Both the position numbers and the translations under genes were made by a program. A stretch of 64,000 bases of DNA from assembly GCA_043228905.1 (NCBI GenBank), contig JBHGNT010000003.1, positions 16,492,001 through 16,556,000 of the forward strand, given 5' to 3'. This document shows positions 32,097 to 43,567 of the stretch, one piece after another. Below the pieces are notes generated by a model. The model searched no databases, was not told the DNA's origin, and saw only the letters and a list, made by a program, of their open reading frames with translations. The stretch's first letter is position 1, and every line of letters starts with the position of its first letter. The DNA is from Azolla caroliniana. Taxonomy: Eukaryota; Polypodiophyta.

Positions 32097-32541
32097 TGTC
32101 AGGAATAGTACACAAGCAGAGATGGAATTAGTACTAAAGAAGAGCAGTACTATTAGTACTAAGAGGACGGGACTGCGTAAGATTCCCAAGAGAGGAAGTG
32201 AGAAGAGGAGAGAGAGAGATAGTGAGAATGAGAGAGAGAGAAAGATGATGACAACAGCTAATATATTATGTGAAAAAGATAAGTACAAGTGGCTAAGAGG
32301 CTTAAGACTGGCGTTGAACCAATTTGGTTCAAAACAATGCCTTGTGCCTCCTTTTATAGTGTTTTTAGGAATAATCCTGAAGCTTCTAGAATGTTCTAGA
32401 GAGATCTGGAATATACATCAATTTTCTATGATAAAGCATAAATGAAAATAATATTCTACAAATTACAATTCATAGTCTAATGGTAAGAGCTCGACCCATA
32501 TAGCATAAGGTCATGGGTTTGAGTCTTGCCATATCATGACA
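32097..32541 (-). repeat. solo LTR, 445 bp, with tRNA-like block
   Basis: TGTCAGGAAT...ATATCATGACA flanked by CCACG (32092-32096, 32542-32546). Removing it restores the RNase H frame A-K-P-F-H-V-F-V-D-T-S. A TATA-like CTATAAAAGG lies on the minus strand near 32352, giving the orientation. Its body shows no similarity I can see to the 52452 family, apart from the tRNA-like block and end-to-end plan. Confidence 0.88.
32466..32536 (+). promoter_or_regulatory. tRNA-like block in the 445-bp solo LTR
   Basis: A box TAGTCTAATGG (32473-32483) fits the consensus exactly. B box GTTTGAGTC (32517-32525) has one mismatch. Spacing 44 bp. Antisense to the presumed LTR promoter, 5 bp from the LTR end. Confidence 0.65.
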
Positions 32542-33229
32542 CCACGTGTTCGTAGACACCTCGGACATAGCAATAGGAAGTTCGCTAATGCAGCTCACCG
32601 AACTGAATTGGTACCGGCCAGTGTACTACGCTAGTCGCAAATTATCAATAGTTGAGCGTAACTATTCCACAACGGAGCGTGAGGTGTTAGGGATGATTTA
32701 TAGTATCAATAAATTCCGGCATTATGTGTTGGGGAGGAAATTCACGTTCCACGTGGATCATTTGGCACTGATGTATTTGGTGGAGAAACAAGCACTGACA
32801 AGGAAATTGGCATGATGGATGTTGCTACTTCAAGAATTCAATTTTGTAATTTAGCACCGCCCAGGTACGCAACACGCAGTGGCAGATTTTTTGAGCCAAC
32901 TCGATAATGGAGAAACAGTATAGAAGGACGACGACGACTTTCCGAACGCAGACATTCTGCGGGTAGCAGCACTAGCAGAAAGAACGGAAACGACCTTTCC
33001 AGACCGGTGGCTTATGGAAATGACATACTTTTTTACTACAGGACTGCTTCCACCACAATTACACACGGACGAGAAGAAATGATTAGCCGTCCGGAGCCGT
33101 AACTTCTGCCTAATAGAAGGAGTTTTATATCAGAAAGGTAATGATGGCATTTGGCGACGCGGTGTACGTCAGGATGAGAAAGAAGCAGTCTTATGGGAGG
33201 CTCACTACGGCACGGTAGGCGGCCATTAC

Positions 33230-34123
33230 ATGGGCGATGTTACGGCCTGGAAAATATGGCAAGCATGCCTATGGTGGCCGACTACACAGAATGAAGCATA
33301 CGAGTATTGCAAAACGTGTGATTTGTGTCAACGGGTGGGCAAGCCCACGGAGTGCGCAAGGATGCCACACCAGCCCGTATTACTGTTAAATCCCTTCCAA
33401 AAGTGGGGATTGGATTTTGTGGGCTCCTTCACACCGGCAGCGGCCCGTATGAGCAAGAAATACATATTGGTAGCCACGGATTATTGCACCAAGTGGGTAG
33501 AAGCAAAGGCACTACGAGAGAATACGACGACCGTCACAACGAGATTCCTTTATGAACACATCTGGTGTCAGTTCGGCTGTCCGATTGAGCTTATCAGTGA
33601 CCAGGGGAGCCACTTTCTCAATACGATCGTTCAAGAACTAACACATCATTATGCCGTAGTCCACAAGAAAAGTACGCCATATTATCCACAGGCGAATGGG
33701 TTGGTGGAATCCACCAACAAGACGTTGCAACCCATCTTAAAGAAAATCATCAATGAAAATAGAACGGACTGGGATACCAAATTACATAGTGCGTTATGGG
33801 CGTACAGAACCAGCTACAAAACAAGCATACAGTCAACACCATTTCGACTAGCATTTGGGTTGGAGGCCGTGATGCCAATAGAGTTTCAAATACCCAGTTT
33901 ATGGATTCAGGTACGTGACCGACTATCGGAAGCCAAGTCGGAGGAGGTATGGCTCCACCAGCTGCTCGAACTTGGTGTAAAACGCATACGCAACATGGTT
34001 GTGTTGGAGCAGGAACAACGACGGCATAAAGCGTTTGTGGATAGACATTGGAACGCACGGGAAAAGGATTTCGCGGTCGGTCAAGCGGTACTAGTTTTCG
34101 CTGGACAGGCCTGTACTAGATAA
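33230..34123 (+). CDS. gypsy-F integrase
   Basis: 297 open codons. C-K-T-C-D-L-C completes the HHCC zinc site. The DDE core is WGLDFVGSF (first Asp), LISDQGSHFLNTIVQ (second Asp) and YPQANGLVESTNKTLQ (Glu). The C-terminal part reads EFQIPSLWIQVRDRLSEAKS and EQEQRRHKAFVDRHWNAREK. Integrase joins element DNA to the chromosome. All three catalytic residues are present. The frame ends at 34123 in the C-terminal domain. Confidence 0.88.
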   Translation: MGDVTAWKIWQACLWWPTTQNEAYEYCKTCDLCQRVGKPTECARMPHQPVLLLNPFQKWGLDFVGSFTPAAARMSKKYILVATDYCTKWVEAKALRENTTTVTTRFLYEHIWCQFGCPIELISDQGSHFLNTIVQELTHHYAVVHKKSTPYYPQANGLVESTNKTLQPILKKIINENRTDWDTKLHSALWAYRTSYKTSIQSTPFRLAFGLEAVMPIEFQIPSLWIQVRDRLSEAKSEEVWLHQLLELGVKRIRNMVVLEQEQRRHKAFVDRHWNAREKDFAVGQAVLVFAGQACTR

Positions 34124-34604
34124 TAGGAGCGGAACAAGGCACGTTCCAACTAGGCACACTGGCTGGGGAAGTCTTACGACAAAAGGTGAATGGGTTTCGC
34201 CTTACACCTTACCTAGGCCCTACGCCACCTAACCCATTCACCGCTGAATAGGACAAAGCCGGAGAACTCGCGGCGTAAGTGGACGGACCCACTAGTATCA
34301 TAGTGTAAAAATAGGCTATATGTAACCATTACGAAAAAGAGAGAGAAGATAGCGACGCTATTAAAAAAGGACTGAATGCATGCACAGACTTCTAGACCAA
34401 GAACACGCGGCACCACGATGGCTCACCGCCTAATGAACCCTAGACCACAAAAAGAAGGAAATAGAAGGTCTTCTACACAACACAAATCCACCTCCTAACT
34501 CTCAGCGCTCTCATCGCTACCCTCCCTCACCTTCTCCTCCATCCTATCACAGAGCTGAAACCCACCAAAACCACCAATCTTCTCCCCACGAGCCTACTCT
34601 GACT
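34124..34604 (+). other. spacer between integrase and the third coding region
   Basis: Starts with frame-shifted integrase tail (GTFQLGTLAGEVLRQKVNGF near 34140-34195, then LTPYLGPTPPNPF) and becomes C-rich noncoding sequence. No gene otherwise. Confidence 0.55.
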
Positions 34605-37140
34605 ATGCCGATATTTATCTCTACCACCTTACGTCGATGGCTCGTGGAGAAATGCGTGGATGGGTACATCAGGGTCGCAGAGTCACCTCCACACCCGGAT
34701 GCATTGGACATCGCCAGAAACCTCAATATCAACACGGTCACCAACTCCTCCATTCGGAAAAAGGTTGACCTGTCATCACTAGGTTAAAGGCATTTCGAAA
34801 TCCCTCCTGCGGAGTTGCTATAGAGGTATTTCGGCCCGTATTCCTCCTTTGCCAAGGCCTATAGAACGAAGGAGATCCTGTATCCCTTTTTCCCTGAAGT
34901 CGCCAAGTTCCTATTAGAGGTCGGACGCGTACACGTAAATGCATATGGGATGCCCAAGCAGAAGGCAGGTATCATTATTGATACCTTTGAAGGGCATAGG
35001 GTCGATTGGGGAGTCATCACGGGGCCGACGTTAAGGGAAGTCTTGCACGCGTATCAAGGAGGCAAGAAGGTCAGGCCTATCATACAATAGTACCTGACGG
35101 TACTATTCCCACCCCGAGGCCTGCCGGCACCGTAGCCCAGCAAACCCACGCTGCCGCCCCGATCCGCGAAGCACAAGTTAGCGGAGTTAGCTTCCATAGA
35201 GTGGGAGGATGAACCCCAACCCGCCTACCCGAACACACGAACAATGCCAGAAGAGCAGGCGGCGCGCTCCGCGGAAGTGGCACTAGAACCAGATGCCGAA
35301 CCACAGCATGATAGCCCTAGGCCGAAACGGCGAAGGCTGGGCAGGAAAGATGGGTGGGGATTAGTTAAAGACGTACCCATGACGGTAGAGACAACAACCG
35401 AAGGCGATGACTCCGCAGCTACGGAGCCCAACACCACCTTTGAAATAATCCGGGAGCCACGACCAATCATTACGGCCCAGTCACAACGAGGGAAAGCCGT
35501 ATTGACGGCGGAAAGCGAGGTTTTGGCATATCTAGATATCTCGGACACGGCCCATGAGTTCAGTGCACTCTTGCAGTACGGAACCACTTTTGAGCTCATG
35601 GAATTCTTGGCAACGCAATAGATAAAGGCCTCACAACGAATGGCCGAGGAGCACGCGGAGCGCCAGATGATCGAGCGCACCTTAACACAAACGACGGAGA
35701 GCGACGATGAGGACCAGTTAGCCAAAGTCGGCAGATGGAGCAACTCCGGGATACGTTGAATGGGGATGAAACTACCCCCATTAAACATGGCCCTAGTCGA
35801 AGCCCATAGGCAATTGGCAAAGGTCAGCACGGGCGCCAGGGAGATGGCCATTAAAAATAAGAATGTTTGGAAGAAGGTGAAACTGACCCTAGCCGAGCTG
35901 CAAAAACCCAACGAACGCATCATGGAGTTGGAAACTAACACGACTACGGCGCAACAGGAAACTCCACCACCAAACCACGCCATCGAAGTCTTGAAGGAAG
36001 AGATTGAGGCTCAGACCGCCATTGCCTCAAAAGCAAAAAGGGTCGTACAACTAGCGCAATCAGAAATTGATCGCCTCCGCATTGAACTTCGCCAGTCCTC
36101 AGACAGGGGAAAGGACATCCGGGCCAACGGCCGAAAGGCAGTAAAAACCCTTGAAGAGAAACTCGTTGCGGAGATAGCACAGCACACCCAGACAAAAGAA
36201 GAAAATGCCCAATTACGGGAGGAAGCGAAGAAATTAGAGGCGGCAATCGTGGGACTGCAAGCCTTATTGGAGAAAAAGAAGGCATGGTTCGACGAGCAGC
36301 TGGTGGGCAAACAAGAAAGAAGGCATTAGCTCGAAATCCCCCTAAACAATGAAATGGGGAAATTAGAAGAACTATATGCGAAGGAATCCCACTTGTGGGC
36401 GGGTATGAAGAGCATGTATGAAGAAGAGGCAGCAGTTACTCAGCAAGAAATTGCAAACCTCAAGAAGTTGATGGAAGAAGCACGCAACCATTGCCAGGCC
36501 ATCACAAACAACGTGCGTATCCTTCTACAAACGAATTGGGAGAGGTTTACAACGCAATTGAAAACGATGCTAGACAAAGGATGGATGGCGTGGGCAGCCC
36601 AAGTGGCGGAATTGCACGCGTATCGTGCGGACTCGGAGAACCGAAGAAAAAACGGTCGAAGCTTCTATAAACTCAATGAGGAGAGCATTGCAGCAGTACA
36701 CGAGGACCTAGCGCAGGACTATCGTGCACTAGCAGACCAACATTTTGAAGAACTCGCGTAGCTATTAGATGATTTTGGTGAGAGTCAAGAGGATCTGTTT
36801 CACCAGATCATGCGAACAAATGAGGAATCCATCGCGACACCAATTCCGGATATTGCCGAAGAAGAGGAACCTCAGGCCAGGTCCCCAGAAATTACAACTA
36901 CGGTGAACAGTGAGGAATGGCGAGCGGAGTCCCCCACAATACCAGACAGCGAAACCACTGCCCAAGAGGAACCCCATCTACCGGAGCATACACCATCAGC
37001 CGACCACACGGAGAACGTTGCGGACCAAGCGGTACCCAGAGCGTACACCGACGGCCGACACCACGGAGGAAGTGACGGATGAGATGAAGCCGCGACCGAC
37101 CGCAAACCTGCCGACGGCTGAGCCCAACCCCTAGCCCAAG
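34605..37140 (+). pseudogene. gypsy-F third coding region, coiled-coil, function unknown
   Basis: Between integrase and the 3' LTR, plus-strand frames continue in the sense direction with only scattered stops: LRRWLVEKCVDGYIRVAESP (34630), FEGHRVDWGVITGPTLREVL (34990), Pro-rich acidic sequence (35244-35621), then long heptad-like coiled coils (35760-36329 and 36354-36761; EEIEAQTAIASKAKRVVQLA, QTKEENAQLREEAKKLEAAI) and a Pro/Glu/Thr-rich end. No membrane segment is evident. The start resembles a folded N-terminal domain I cannot name. It is probably one degraded gene of about 800 residues. Extra coding regions are known in some plant Ty3/gypsy lineages, but I do not recognise this one. Confidence 0.6.
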
Positions 37141-37336
37141 AAGAGCCCATAGAACCCAGGCCGCCCACACAGGACGATCGCAACACCATGAGGGAACCAC
37201 ACCACGATGCACCTACGGGCCCTATGTCGTCCCCGGATGCGGACACCGTAGCAAAGCCAAACATCATGGCAATGTTGGAAGAAGATTAAAGGGATGGGTC
37301 CGACGTGCCATGGCATTGTCCCACAAGCGTGCCAGG

Positions 37337-37678
37337 TGTTGTCCACCGGAATTGTAACTGACGGACAAGAGCGCAGGAACACGGAATAGTATAATATTGT
37401 AATGCATGTAACGGTTCACGCGGGAAGCGTGAACGGCTAAAAGTCCCTGCGTATATAAAGGGCAGAAAACCTTTGATAGAGGGAGCATGTAATTTTGAAT
37501 GTAAGAGGCGTATCGTAATACAGTTCTATCTTCTCTGAGCTCTGTGTGTAGCTACGACTAATCTACTGTGTGTCTGTAACACTTGACAGCGTAGGAGTAA
37601 GTAACGGTGTGTGTGTTAGCCCATTGTCAAAGGAGCTCGGTTGTAGCCGTCTCCCTTATACGTTGCTAGGTTACGGGG
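37337..37678 (+). repeat. gypsy-F 3' LTR (right end approximate)
   Basis: TGTTGTCCACCGGAATTG to about GCTAGGT, around 95% identical by eye to the 5' LTR. A purine-rich AAAGGGATGGG lies about 40 bp upstream, near 37287. Confidence 0.75.
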
Positions 37679-37679
37679 A

Positions 37680-38201
37680 ATATCCCACTAAGTATTATGC
37701 ACAGACGCTACCATTCGTGGTCACACAGTCACTTGGAGGTCTAGGTCGAAGGACTGACCATAGTTCCTAGTCGGTAACACATAGCCGACTGGAAGGAGAA
37801 GGCCAGCACTTGGACATGGTCCGTGAAGGGCCTAAAGATTGAGGATGAGTTGGAGATAGCCAACTTGGACAAGAGCGGGAACGAATCGGAGGCAACAAAT
37901 TCGGTTCAACAGTTTGATTCGGAGGTGTCAGGTCATTTGAAGGCCAAGAAAACAAGAAGGTAGCGGAAGTCATTGACACGAAGGAGCCAATGGGTCAAGA
38001 AGCACTGAAGTCGGAGCAACGATGGGGCTGAGATGGGCCGATCGAGAAGGTCAAGGAGTGTGGAACTGGACGGATCGTCGAAAGCGGGACCGAACGGGGC
38101 AAGGAGCGTGAGCAAGGAGAGAAGACGCCAGGAGGATTTGGAGGGAAGGACCGATAGATACTGACACCACAATACGACCCCAAGTTCAACTTGAGGGGGA
38201 G
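37680..38201 (+). other. copia-A2 sequence downstream of RNase H, second part
   Basis: Matches copia-A1 8555-8843 (ACTTGGACATGGT and onward), noncoding, ending in the purine tract TTGAGGGGGAG before the LTR. Confidence 0.75.
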
Positions 38202-38580
38202 TGTTGAGCGAGGAAGCCCAGCATGATCCGATGGCTGAACAAGCCAAGAGCCAGATCAGTGTCCAGATCTAAATGTAATCGGTAGGTTGTTAGAGGCCTA
38301 CTATCCTAGCCTAGTACGTAGGCATATTTTTGGGAGTTAGTGTCAGTCGCTCAGTACGAGCATTGAAGTACATGTCAGTACTTTTGTCTGTCCTTTTATG
38401 GACTTGTATAAAAATGCTTAGTGAGCACATTGTATGTACACAGACAGAGTCTTTGAGTATTTTTTAAATTGAGTGTTTACTGTTCTGCTCTCTCTTTGTC
38501 TCTCTCGCTCTCTTTGTGTGTATTGTGTGAAGCTTTCTATTAAACCTATGTATATTTTCTGTTGCTATCCATGAAGCCAA
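38202..38580 (+). repeat. copia-A2 3' LTR
   Basis: TGTTGAGCGAGGAAGCCC onward. The most continuous copia-A LTR in the window. It shows the uninterrupted site CTAGTACGTAGGCATA that gypsy-A splits elsewhere. Its right end is truncated where copia-C2 starts. Confidence 0.82.
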
Positions 38581-38586
38581 TTTCAT

Positions 38587-39744
38587 CTACAAGCTTCCGC
38601 ACGCAATTCTTTTCAAAGAAGTATTAAATGCATCATTGGAATCCTCAACTAAGAACCTAAATCCTATCTCCACAGGTGTAGAAACCGACTTGCCATCCTC
38701 AAAGTTAAAACGTTGTAGTAGTTTTTCGACAAACTTTCCTTGATGCATAACCATAGCCGATGCTTCTTCGTAAGACGTTGGTTCACCGGTGTCGGTAAAG
38801 AAAATTCTGGGAGAGTAACTTTTCGGAGGTTGCGACAGTCTCTCGGATCTTCGAGGTATGACTGGACTGGTCACATCGGGTGGGCGTGTCGGATGGTCGG
38901 AAGCCGAGCCACTCGGCTGTGCTGAATTGTTGGATTCAGGACGGGAGGTGTCGGTTACCCATGAAACCGATCTCATGTTGTGGGCTAGGCCTTAATGAAG
39001 TGTTGGCACTTCGGAAAATATTACCGTTCGGACTTCAATAAGCCTTTCGGCCATTTTATGCATAGCCGACTCGTTGAACACGATGTCCGAACTTCGAACG
39101 ATTTGTCTGTGCTCGGGGTCCCAGAGTCGGTATCCGATCTCGCCGTCGGGTCCATATCCAAGGAAAAGGCATTTCCTTGATCTTGGTTTGAGTTTCCGGC
39201 GGTCGTCCTTTGGTATGAGGGCATACGCCTCGTAGCCGAAGATCCTCAGCTTGTCATAACTCGGCTTACTATCGGTCCATATTTCCTGAGGTATTTTAAG
39301 TCCTAGAGTTCTACTTGGCGACATATTGATTATGTGTACTGCCATAAGTAGAGCCTCTGCCCATAAGCCATTCGACAGTTCGGAGTGTTGGAGCATGGAT
39401 ACTACGCATTCTTGAATCGTCCGATTCATGCATTCTGCAATTCTGTTCTGCTCCGGACTATAAGGTGCTGTAAATTCACGTCGAATGCTGCGTCCCTGGC
39501 AAAATTTGACGAATTCTCCAGACTTGAATTCTCCTCCGTTGTCGGTTCGGAGACATTTCAGTTGTCGACCGGTTTGGTTTTCGACCATTGCAAGCCATTC
39601 GGAAAAGATCGAGAAGACCCGATCTTTGGTTCTAATGGGGTAAGCCCACACCTTTCGAGTCGAGTCGTCAATGAAACTGACAAAGTACGAAGCACCACCG
39701 AGAGACTGATGTGGCATCGGGCCACAGATGTCCAAGTGGACCAA
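38587..39744 (-). pseudogene. copia-C2 integrase and RT remnant
   Basis: Integrase 38992-39744 is a single open frame: MVHLDICGPMPHQSLGGASY, FVSFIDDSTRKVWAYP, CLRTDNGGEF and EQNRIAECMNRTIQE, with Asp, Asp and Glu all present, then ALLMAVHIINMSPSRT and the C-terminal domain ending FNESAMHK. The frame 38587-38976 runs through the linker to TGEPTSYEEASAMVMHQGKF, then VEKLLQRFNFEDGKSVSTPV, a stretch normally found at the RT C-terminus. So about 200 residues of RT, including YVDD, were lost in frame. Confidence 0.87.
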
Positions 39745-40440
39745 ATCGAGGGGACTCGATTCTCTTGGTGCTGATATCGGGTGTGATGCGGCTACCCATT
39801 TGCCGTACTAGCAATGCTCGCAAAATTGGTGATTCGAGAAGGAGAGTTTCGGGATGTAACTGGCTTTGGATAGGTGCGTTATGCCGGCCTTGCTGAGGTG
39901 TCCAAGTCATCTGTGCCATAACGATGACACGGGGATATCAACCAAAAATAAGTCACCCTCTTTGAGTGTGACTTATAAAGGATACAAGGAATGTACCTTT
40001 GGTCCTCGAGCAAGCAGGAGGTTCACTTTGTGGAGTGTCCACCCTCCTGATGAGAACCCGGCACGGATGCCGGCTTCATCAAGTTGTCTGACTAAGATCA
40101 AGGGTCTTGAAAGCTCAGGAACGTGTCAGACGTTGTGTAATATGAGTGTAGAGCCACCCAGAAGGTTGAGCTCTACGGTGCTGATTCCGATTATAGCACA
40201 CTGTTGCGAGTTTCCGACTCGAACTGAGTCAGAGTGCCGGTCCGAGTATTGCCGATACTGAGATTGGTGAGGTGTCACATGATACGATGTGCCTGAGACT
40301 AGGAGCCATGTGCTCGATTCCTCAGTCGTAAGCAGAACTTTTGATTCGACTGGGTTCTCTACGGACAATATGTTCGGGCCGGTCATCAAAACTTCGGCTG
40401 AAGAGCCGACGTAGTTGACCTCCTCATGCCGGCTACTCTT
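39745..40440 (-). pseudogene. copia-C2 protease and pre-integrase
   Basis: The protease core reads W-L-L-V-S-G-T-S-Y-H-V-T-P near 40285-40320, where D-S-G is expected, so the Asp appears to be Val. Pre-integrase with a C-x2-C region follows at 39800-40100, broken by stops. Confidence 0.75.
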
Positions 40441-41230
40441 CTAATCCGCTCTGTGAGCTTTGTCAGTTTTTGCTTTGAGTACCCGACAGTCGGCTTTGAT
40501 GTGTCCCGGTTTCTTGCAGTAGTTGCAGATTCGGTTGTCTCGGGACTTGCTCCGACTTCGCTGATTGTTCGGCAGTCGGGAAGAACTTCTTCCCCGGTTG
40601 TTCGATCGGTCGGTCGAACCTTGTACTACGTAAGCTTCATCTGCCGGGTCTTTGGCGAAAGACTTTCTCCGAGCTGCTTTAGTCAGGATTGCGCTCGTGA
40701 CTTCGGAGTACTTAACGGTAGTCATTGAAGCATTGCACACGGTTGTTACGAAAGTTTACCATGAAGAGGGGAGGCTACTCATGAATATCATTGCTCTAAG
40801 TTCATCCTCGATTGTTGTCCCTAGAGACGAGATTTGGGAGCTTATGCTTTCGTACTCGTGAGGTGTGCCTAAACTGAATCAGATTCTTTCATCCGCAAGT
40901 TGTAGAGGCGCCGGATCAGATACATCTTCGTTGCGGCGACCTTCTTTTCATAAGTTTCCGACAGTGTTTTCCAAAGTTCAAAAGTTGTCGTGCATGATTG
41001 CACTGTGAAGTACACTGACTCTGACAAGTGCATTCGAATCATGGCGCGGACGATTTTGTCCAGCTTTAGCCACTCGTTTGCCTTGTATGCTTATGGAGGA
41101 TTTTCATTCTCAATCGGGTTTATCTGACCCTTGACTATGAGATAGTCCTGCATTTATTCCTTCCAGAAGTTGAAGTTCGAACCATCGAACCTCCTTAGAC
41201 TCATCTCCGATGAGCCGGATGTTGATGCTA
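40441..41230 (-). pseudogene. copia-C2 Gag with zinc knuckle
   Basis: Starts SGSSEMSLRRFDGSNFNFW near 41215. Continues KANEWLKLDKIVRAMIRMHL, TTFELWKTLSETYEKKVAAT and RRLYNLRMKESDSV, then CNASMTTVKYSEVTSAILTK and knuckle C-N-Y-C-K-K-P-G-H-I-K-A-D-C (near 40490-40530). Stops near 40430, 40735 and 41090 interrupt it. Confidence 0.83.
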
Positions 41231-41901
41231 TCTGCTTCAGTTTCGGTTGGTAAGACTCGGTTCGGAGTTGATTACGAACCTTAGTGGGGTGCAGTCAGTC
41301 AGCTCACCCGATATCGTTCTAGTCGGTTTCGAACCCGAGTCGGTTTGGTTTCGGATACTTGTTGCTGAACTTGCTCGGAGTGACTACGGTAACTTGAGGG
41401 ACAGAACCGGCTGCTCTTCCTGAATGTTGCTGAGTCGGAGTGAGCCCGGTTAGCTTCCAATTTTATACCGAATACTGATTACAAGAGACCGATTGTTTGG
41501 GCCGATTCTACTTCAGGTGACTGCAGCGATGAGAGGGACGGATCCAACTGATCCTCCCGAATGACGATCAGCTGAATGAAGCACGAATTTGGTTGTTGCC
41601 AGGAGACCAATCTGTAGTGGGTGGTTACAACAAGCGAGTGAATAGCGTCCAGTGACCTATTCGGATATCGTTTAACCGAATGAAGCACGATTGGGTCGAG
41701 TGTTGCACAAGTAGCTCATCTCAAGTGGTTACAATCACAGGAACAGAGTATAGCCGGCTAGCTTACTCCAATTAGTGATTTAACACAGTGAGATGCAGAC
41801 TTCTTGTTTTTCTTCTCTCTTCTCTGTTCTTCAAGAAGTTACAAAAAACAGAATGTTGTGGTGTACGAGGACGGCCGACAGCAGGTTGAAGAACCTCCAA
41901 T

Positions 41902-41913
41902 GCTCTGATACCA
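41902..41913 (-). other. primer binding site, copia-C2
   Basis: TGGTATCAGAGC on the minus strand, two bases inside the LTR. Confidence 0.92.
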
Positions 41914-41915
41914 TA

Positions 41916-42363
41916 TGTTGGGGACAAGGTCGTCAGTGAGGAAGAACAAACAACATCTGTGATGGTGAAGAACCTGCGTATGCGAATGAACACAAGATAC
42001 TCATAGAGAGAGAGAGAGTGATAGGCACAAAGAAATACAATTTTATTCCTCAATAGCAACAACAACAACAACAGGTTACAAAGTCACTTTATATAGTGAC
42101 TATCCTAGGGCAACTGCCCTTTATGCTATTTATAGAAATAGCCCCAAACTTGGATTGTCCAAAGGGACAGTGTGAATACGGCCATTCCATTATACACTAG
42201 TATTTGACAAGGACACCATAGGAAATTAGAAGCCTCCCCCACCACACCCTGATAAGGCTGTAATGGAATGGCGAGTGGTGGGGAAATCCCATGTCCTACG
42301 TGAAACTCCACAGTCACAAAATCCTCCATCGCCAGTGAGCCCCAATCGTTTTGATCTACAACA
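41916..42363 (-). repeat. copia-C2 5' LTR
   Basis: TGTTGGGGACAAGG...GATCTACAACA, 448 bp, with a TATA-like CTATATAAAG (minus) at about 42090. The right edge is inferred from the TGTTG/CAACA ends. Confidence 0.72.
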
Positions 42364-43021
42364 AGAGCCCCCCCGCCCCCCCCCCCCCCCCAGATGAGCA
42401 CTCCCCTAGTGCTTTCTTAAGCCCCAAGGAAAGACCCAAGGTGACTCCAAACACACAAGAGAAAATTCTCGTTAAAGCTTACAAAATATGGAAGCGACAA
42501 AGGATAAGTCATGTTAAGACCCTAATGTGGAGCTTTAATGGAACTGCACCCAATGGAGAAACAACAAACCAAGGTAGTAGTTTGAATATCACGCCTCATA
42601 TCATAGCCTTCCCAGCCACAAATGAGTGTGATACATCTAGGTAGGACCTTGAACCACACCTGCAAAATGACTTGAAGTGGCTAGGTATAGGGCATATGAC
42701 AATGGACAAAATAAGGGTACATGTATTAGCGGTACACAAGAATGGAGTATTGATGACCTCAATTTCTTTTCCACTCTTGCTTCCGGCACAAGAGGACTAG
42801 TCCAAGTCCAAGATCAAAGATACTCTATGCAGTCAAGCAGCCTGTTTTGTCACAAAAATAAAAGATGAAGCCCTCATGAACGAACTAAAGAAGCATTGGA
42901 ATAACACAGAATTCTGGTGCACCATGGTGACTGGATGTCTAAATGGTGAGTGCTCCTCACTCACGACCTGTTGTGCAAAGCACTAGGAACAATTGGCAAA
43001 CTCCCACCCCATTCCATGAGT

Positions 43022-43567
43022 ATGAAGATTGTAACATGGAACATGCAAGGGCTCAGAAGTCGACTAGACCAACAAAACAAATGGAAACTGAGAAGGGATC
43101 TTGAAGAATATTTATTAGGGAGTGTTGCTGGCATCATCATGTTGTAGGAACACCACCTCGATAACACACAATTAAAGGAAATTGGAGACTTTCTACCAGG
43201 ATCATGGCGAACAATTTGGGAGCCAGCAATAGGGGAGGATGGAAATCATGGTGGTATTTGCACTTTGATTCCGGAACATCTAGCCCAAGGCTTAATACAC
43301 CAGGAATCACTTATACTTGGTAGGGCACATTTTTGCACGTTGGCCATCCAAGGGCAACGCTAGAATTTCATGAATGTTTATGCTCCAAATAGTAGAACAG
43401 AAAGGGAAACATTCTGGGACCGCATCTACCTACAAGTAGCGGGTGCGGAAGAGTGGTGCATTGGAGGGGATTTTAATATGATCGAATCCATTCACGATAG
43501 CTCCAACAACAAACCCATAGTTCTACAAGGAAGGGAACGTAAACAATGGGAGAAGCTATGTGTATAC
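43022..43567 (+). pseudogene. LINE ORF2 endonuclease
   Basis: MKIVTWNMQGLRSRLDQQNK is the APE-type start (Asn active residue in W-N-M-Q-G-L), followed by a stop near 43145, EHHLDNTQLKEIGDFLPGSW, a stop near 43362, then NVYAPNSRTERETFWDRIYL and WCIGGDFNMIESIHDS (the catalytic G-D-F-N). The enzyme nicks target DNA to prime reverse transcription. Cut at 43567 by copia-E. Confidence 0.87.

Larger units (their letters stand above)
31910..33229 (+). pseudogene. gypsy-F RNase H and integrase N-terminus
   Basis: RT connection MIRYLADFATPLHAAVHRTP (31934), interrupted at 32097 by a solo LTR and resuming FVDTSDIAIGSSLMQLTELN (32549), YYASRKLSIVERNYSTTERE, FTFHVDHLALMYL, stop near 32812, then AVADFLSQLDNGE. 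Integrase zinc region EAHYGTVGGHYMG...C-K-T-C-D-L-C follows at 33200-33330. RNase H removes the RNA strand during reverse transcription. Confidence 0.85.
28944..37678 (+). mobile_element. gypsy-F, plus-strand Ty3/gypsy element with a third coding region
   Basis: LTRs of about 340 bp begin TGTTGTCC at 28944 and 37337. Between them lie Gag, protease, RT, RNase H, integrase in that order and a further 2.5-kb coding region. It interrupts copia-A2. I could not confirm the LTR right ends or a target duplication. Two smaller insertions lie within (29704-30233, 32097-32541). Confidence 0.87.
17992..38580 (+). mobile_element. copia-A2, multiply interrupted
   Basis: A second copia-A element whose pieces lie at 17992-18996, 25681-28943 and about 37680-38580. 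Joined in order they give Gag, protease, integrase, RT, RNase H, 3' region and 3' LTR. Element G split the protease (target duplication CGAGC at 18992-18996 and 25676-25680), and gypsy-F split the 3' region. The 5' LTR is gone, replaced by copia-D. Confidence 0.88.
38581..42363 (-). mobile_element. copia-C2, minus strand, RT mostly deleted
   Basis: 5' LTR (41916-42363), intact primer site (41902-41913), Gag, knuckle, protease, integrase, a linker, and then an abrupt jump from before RT to the end of RT. The 3' part and 3' LTR are missing. Confidence 0.87.

Noticed and set aside
35225-35983. Minus-strand frame of 252 codons
   Set aside because: Complement of the sense-strand coiled-coil region of gypsy-F, which has the consistent codon pattern.
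42372-42392. C-rich run that could be called a regulatory G-quadruplex
   Set aside because: A nearly pure C run at an element junction is more simply a homopolymer; its length may also be a sequencing estimate.
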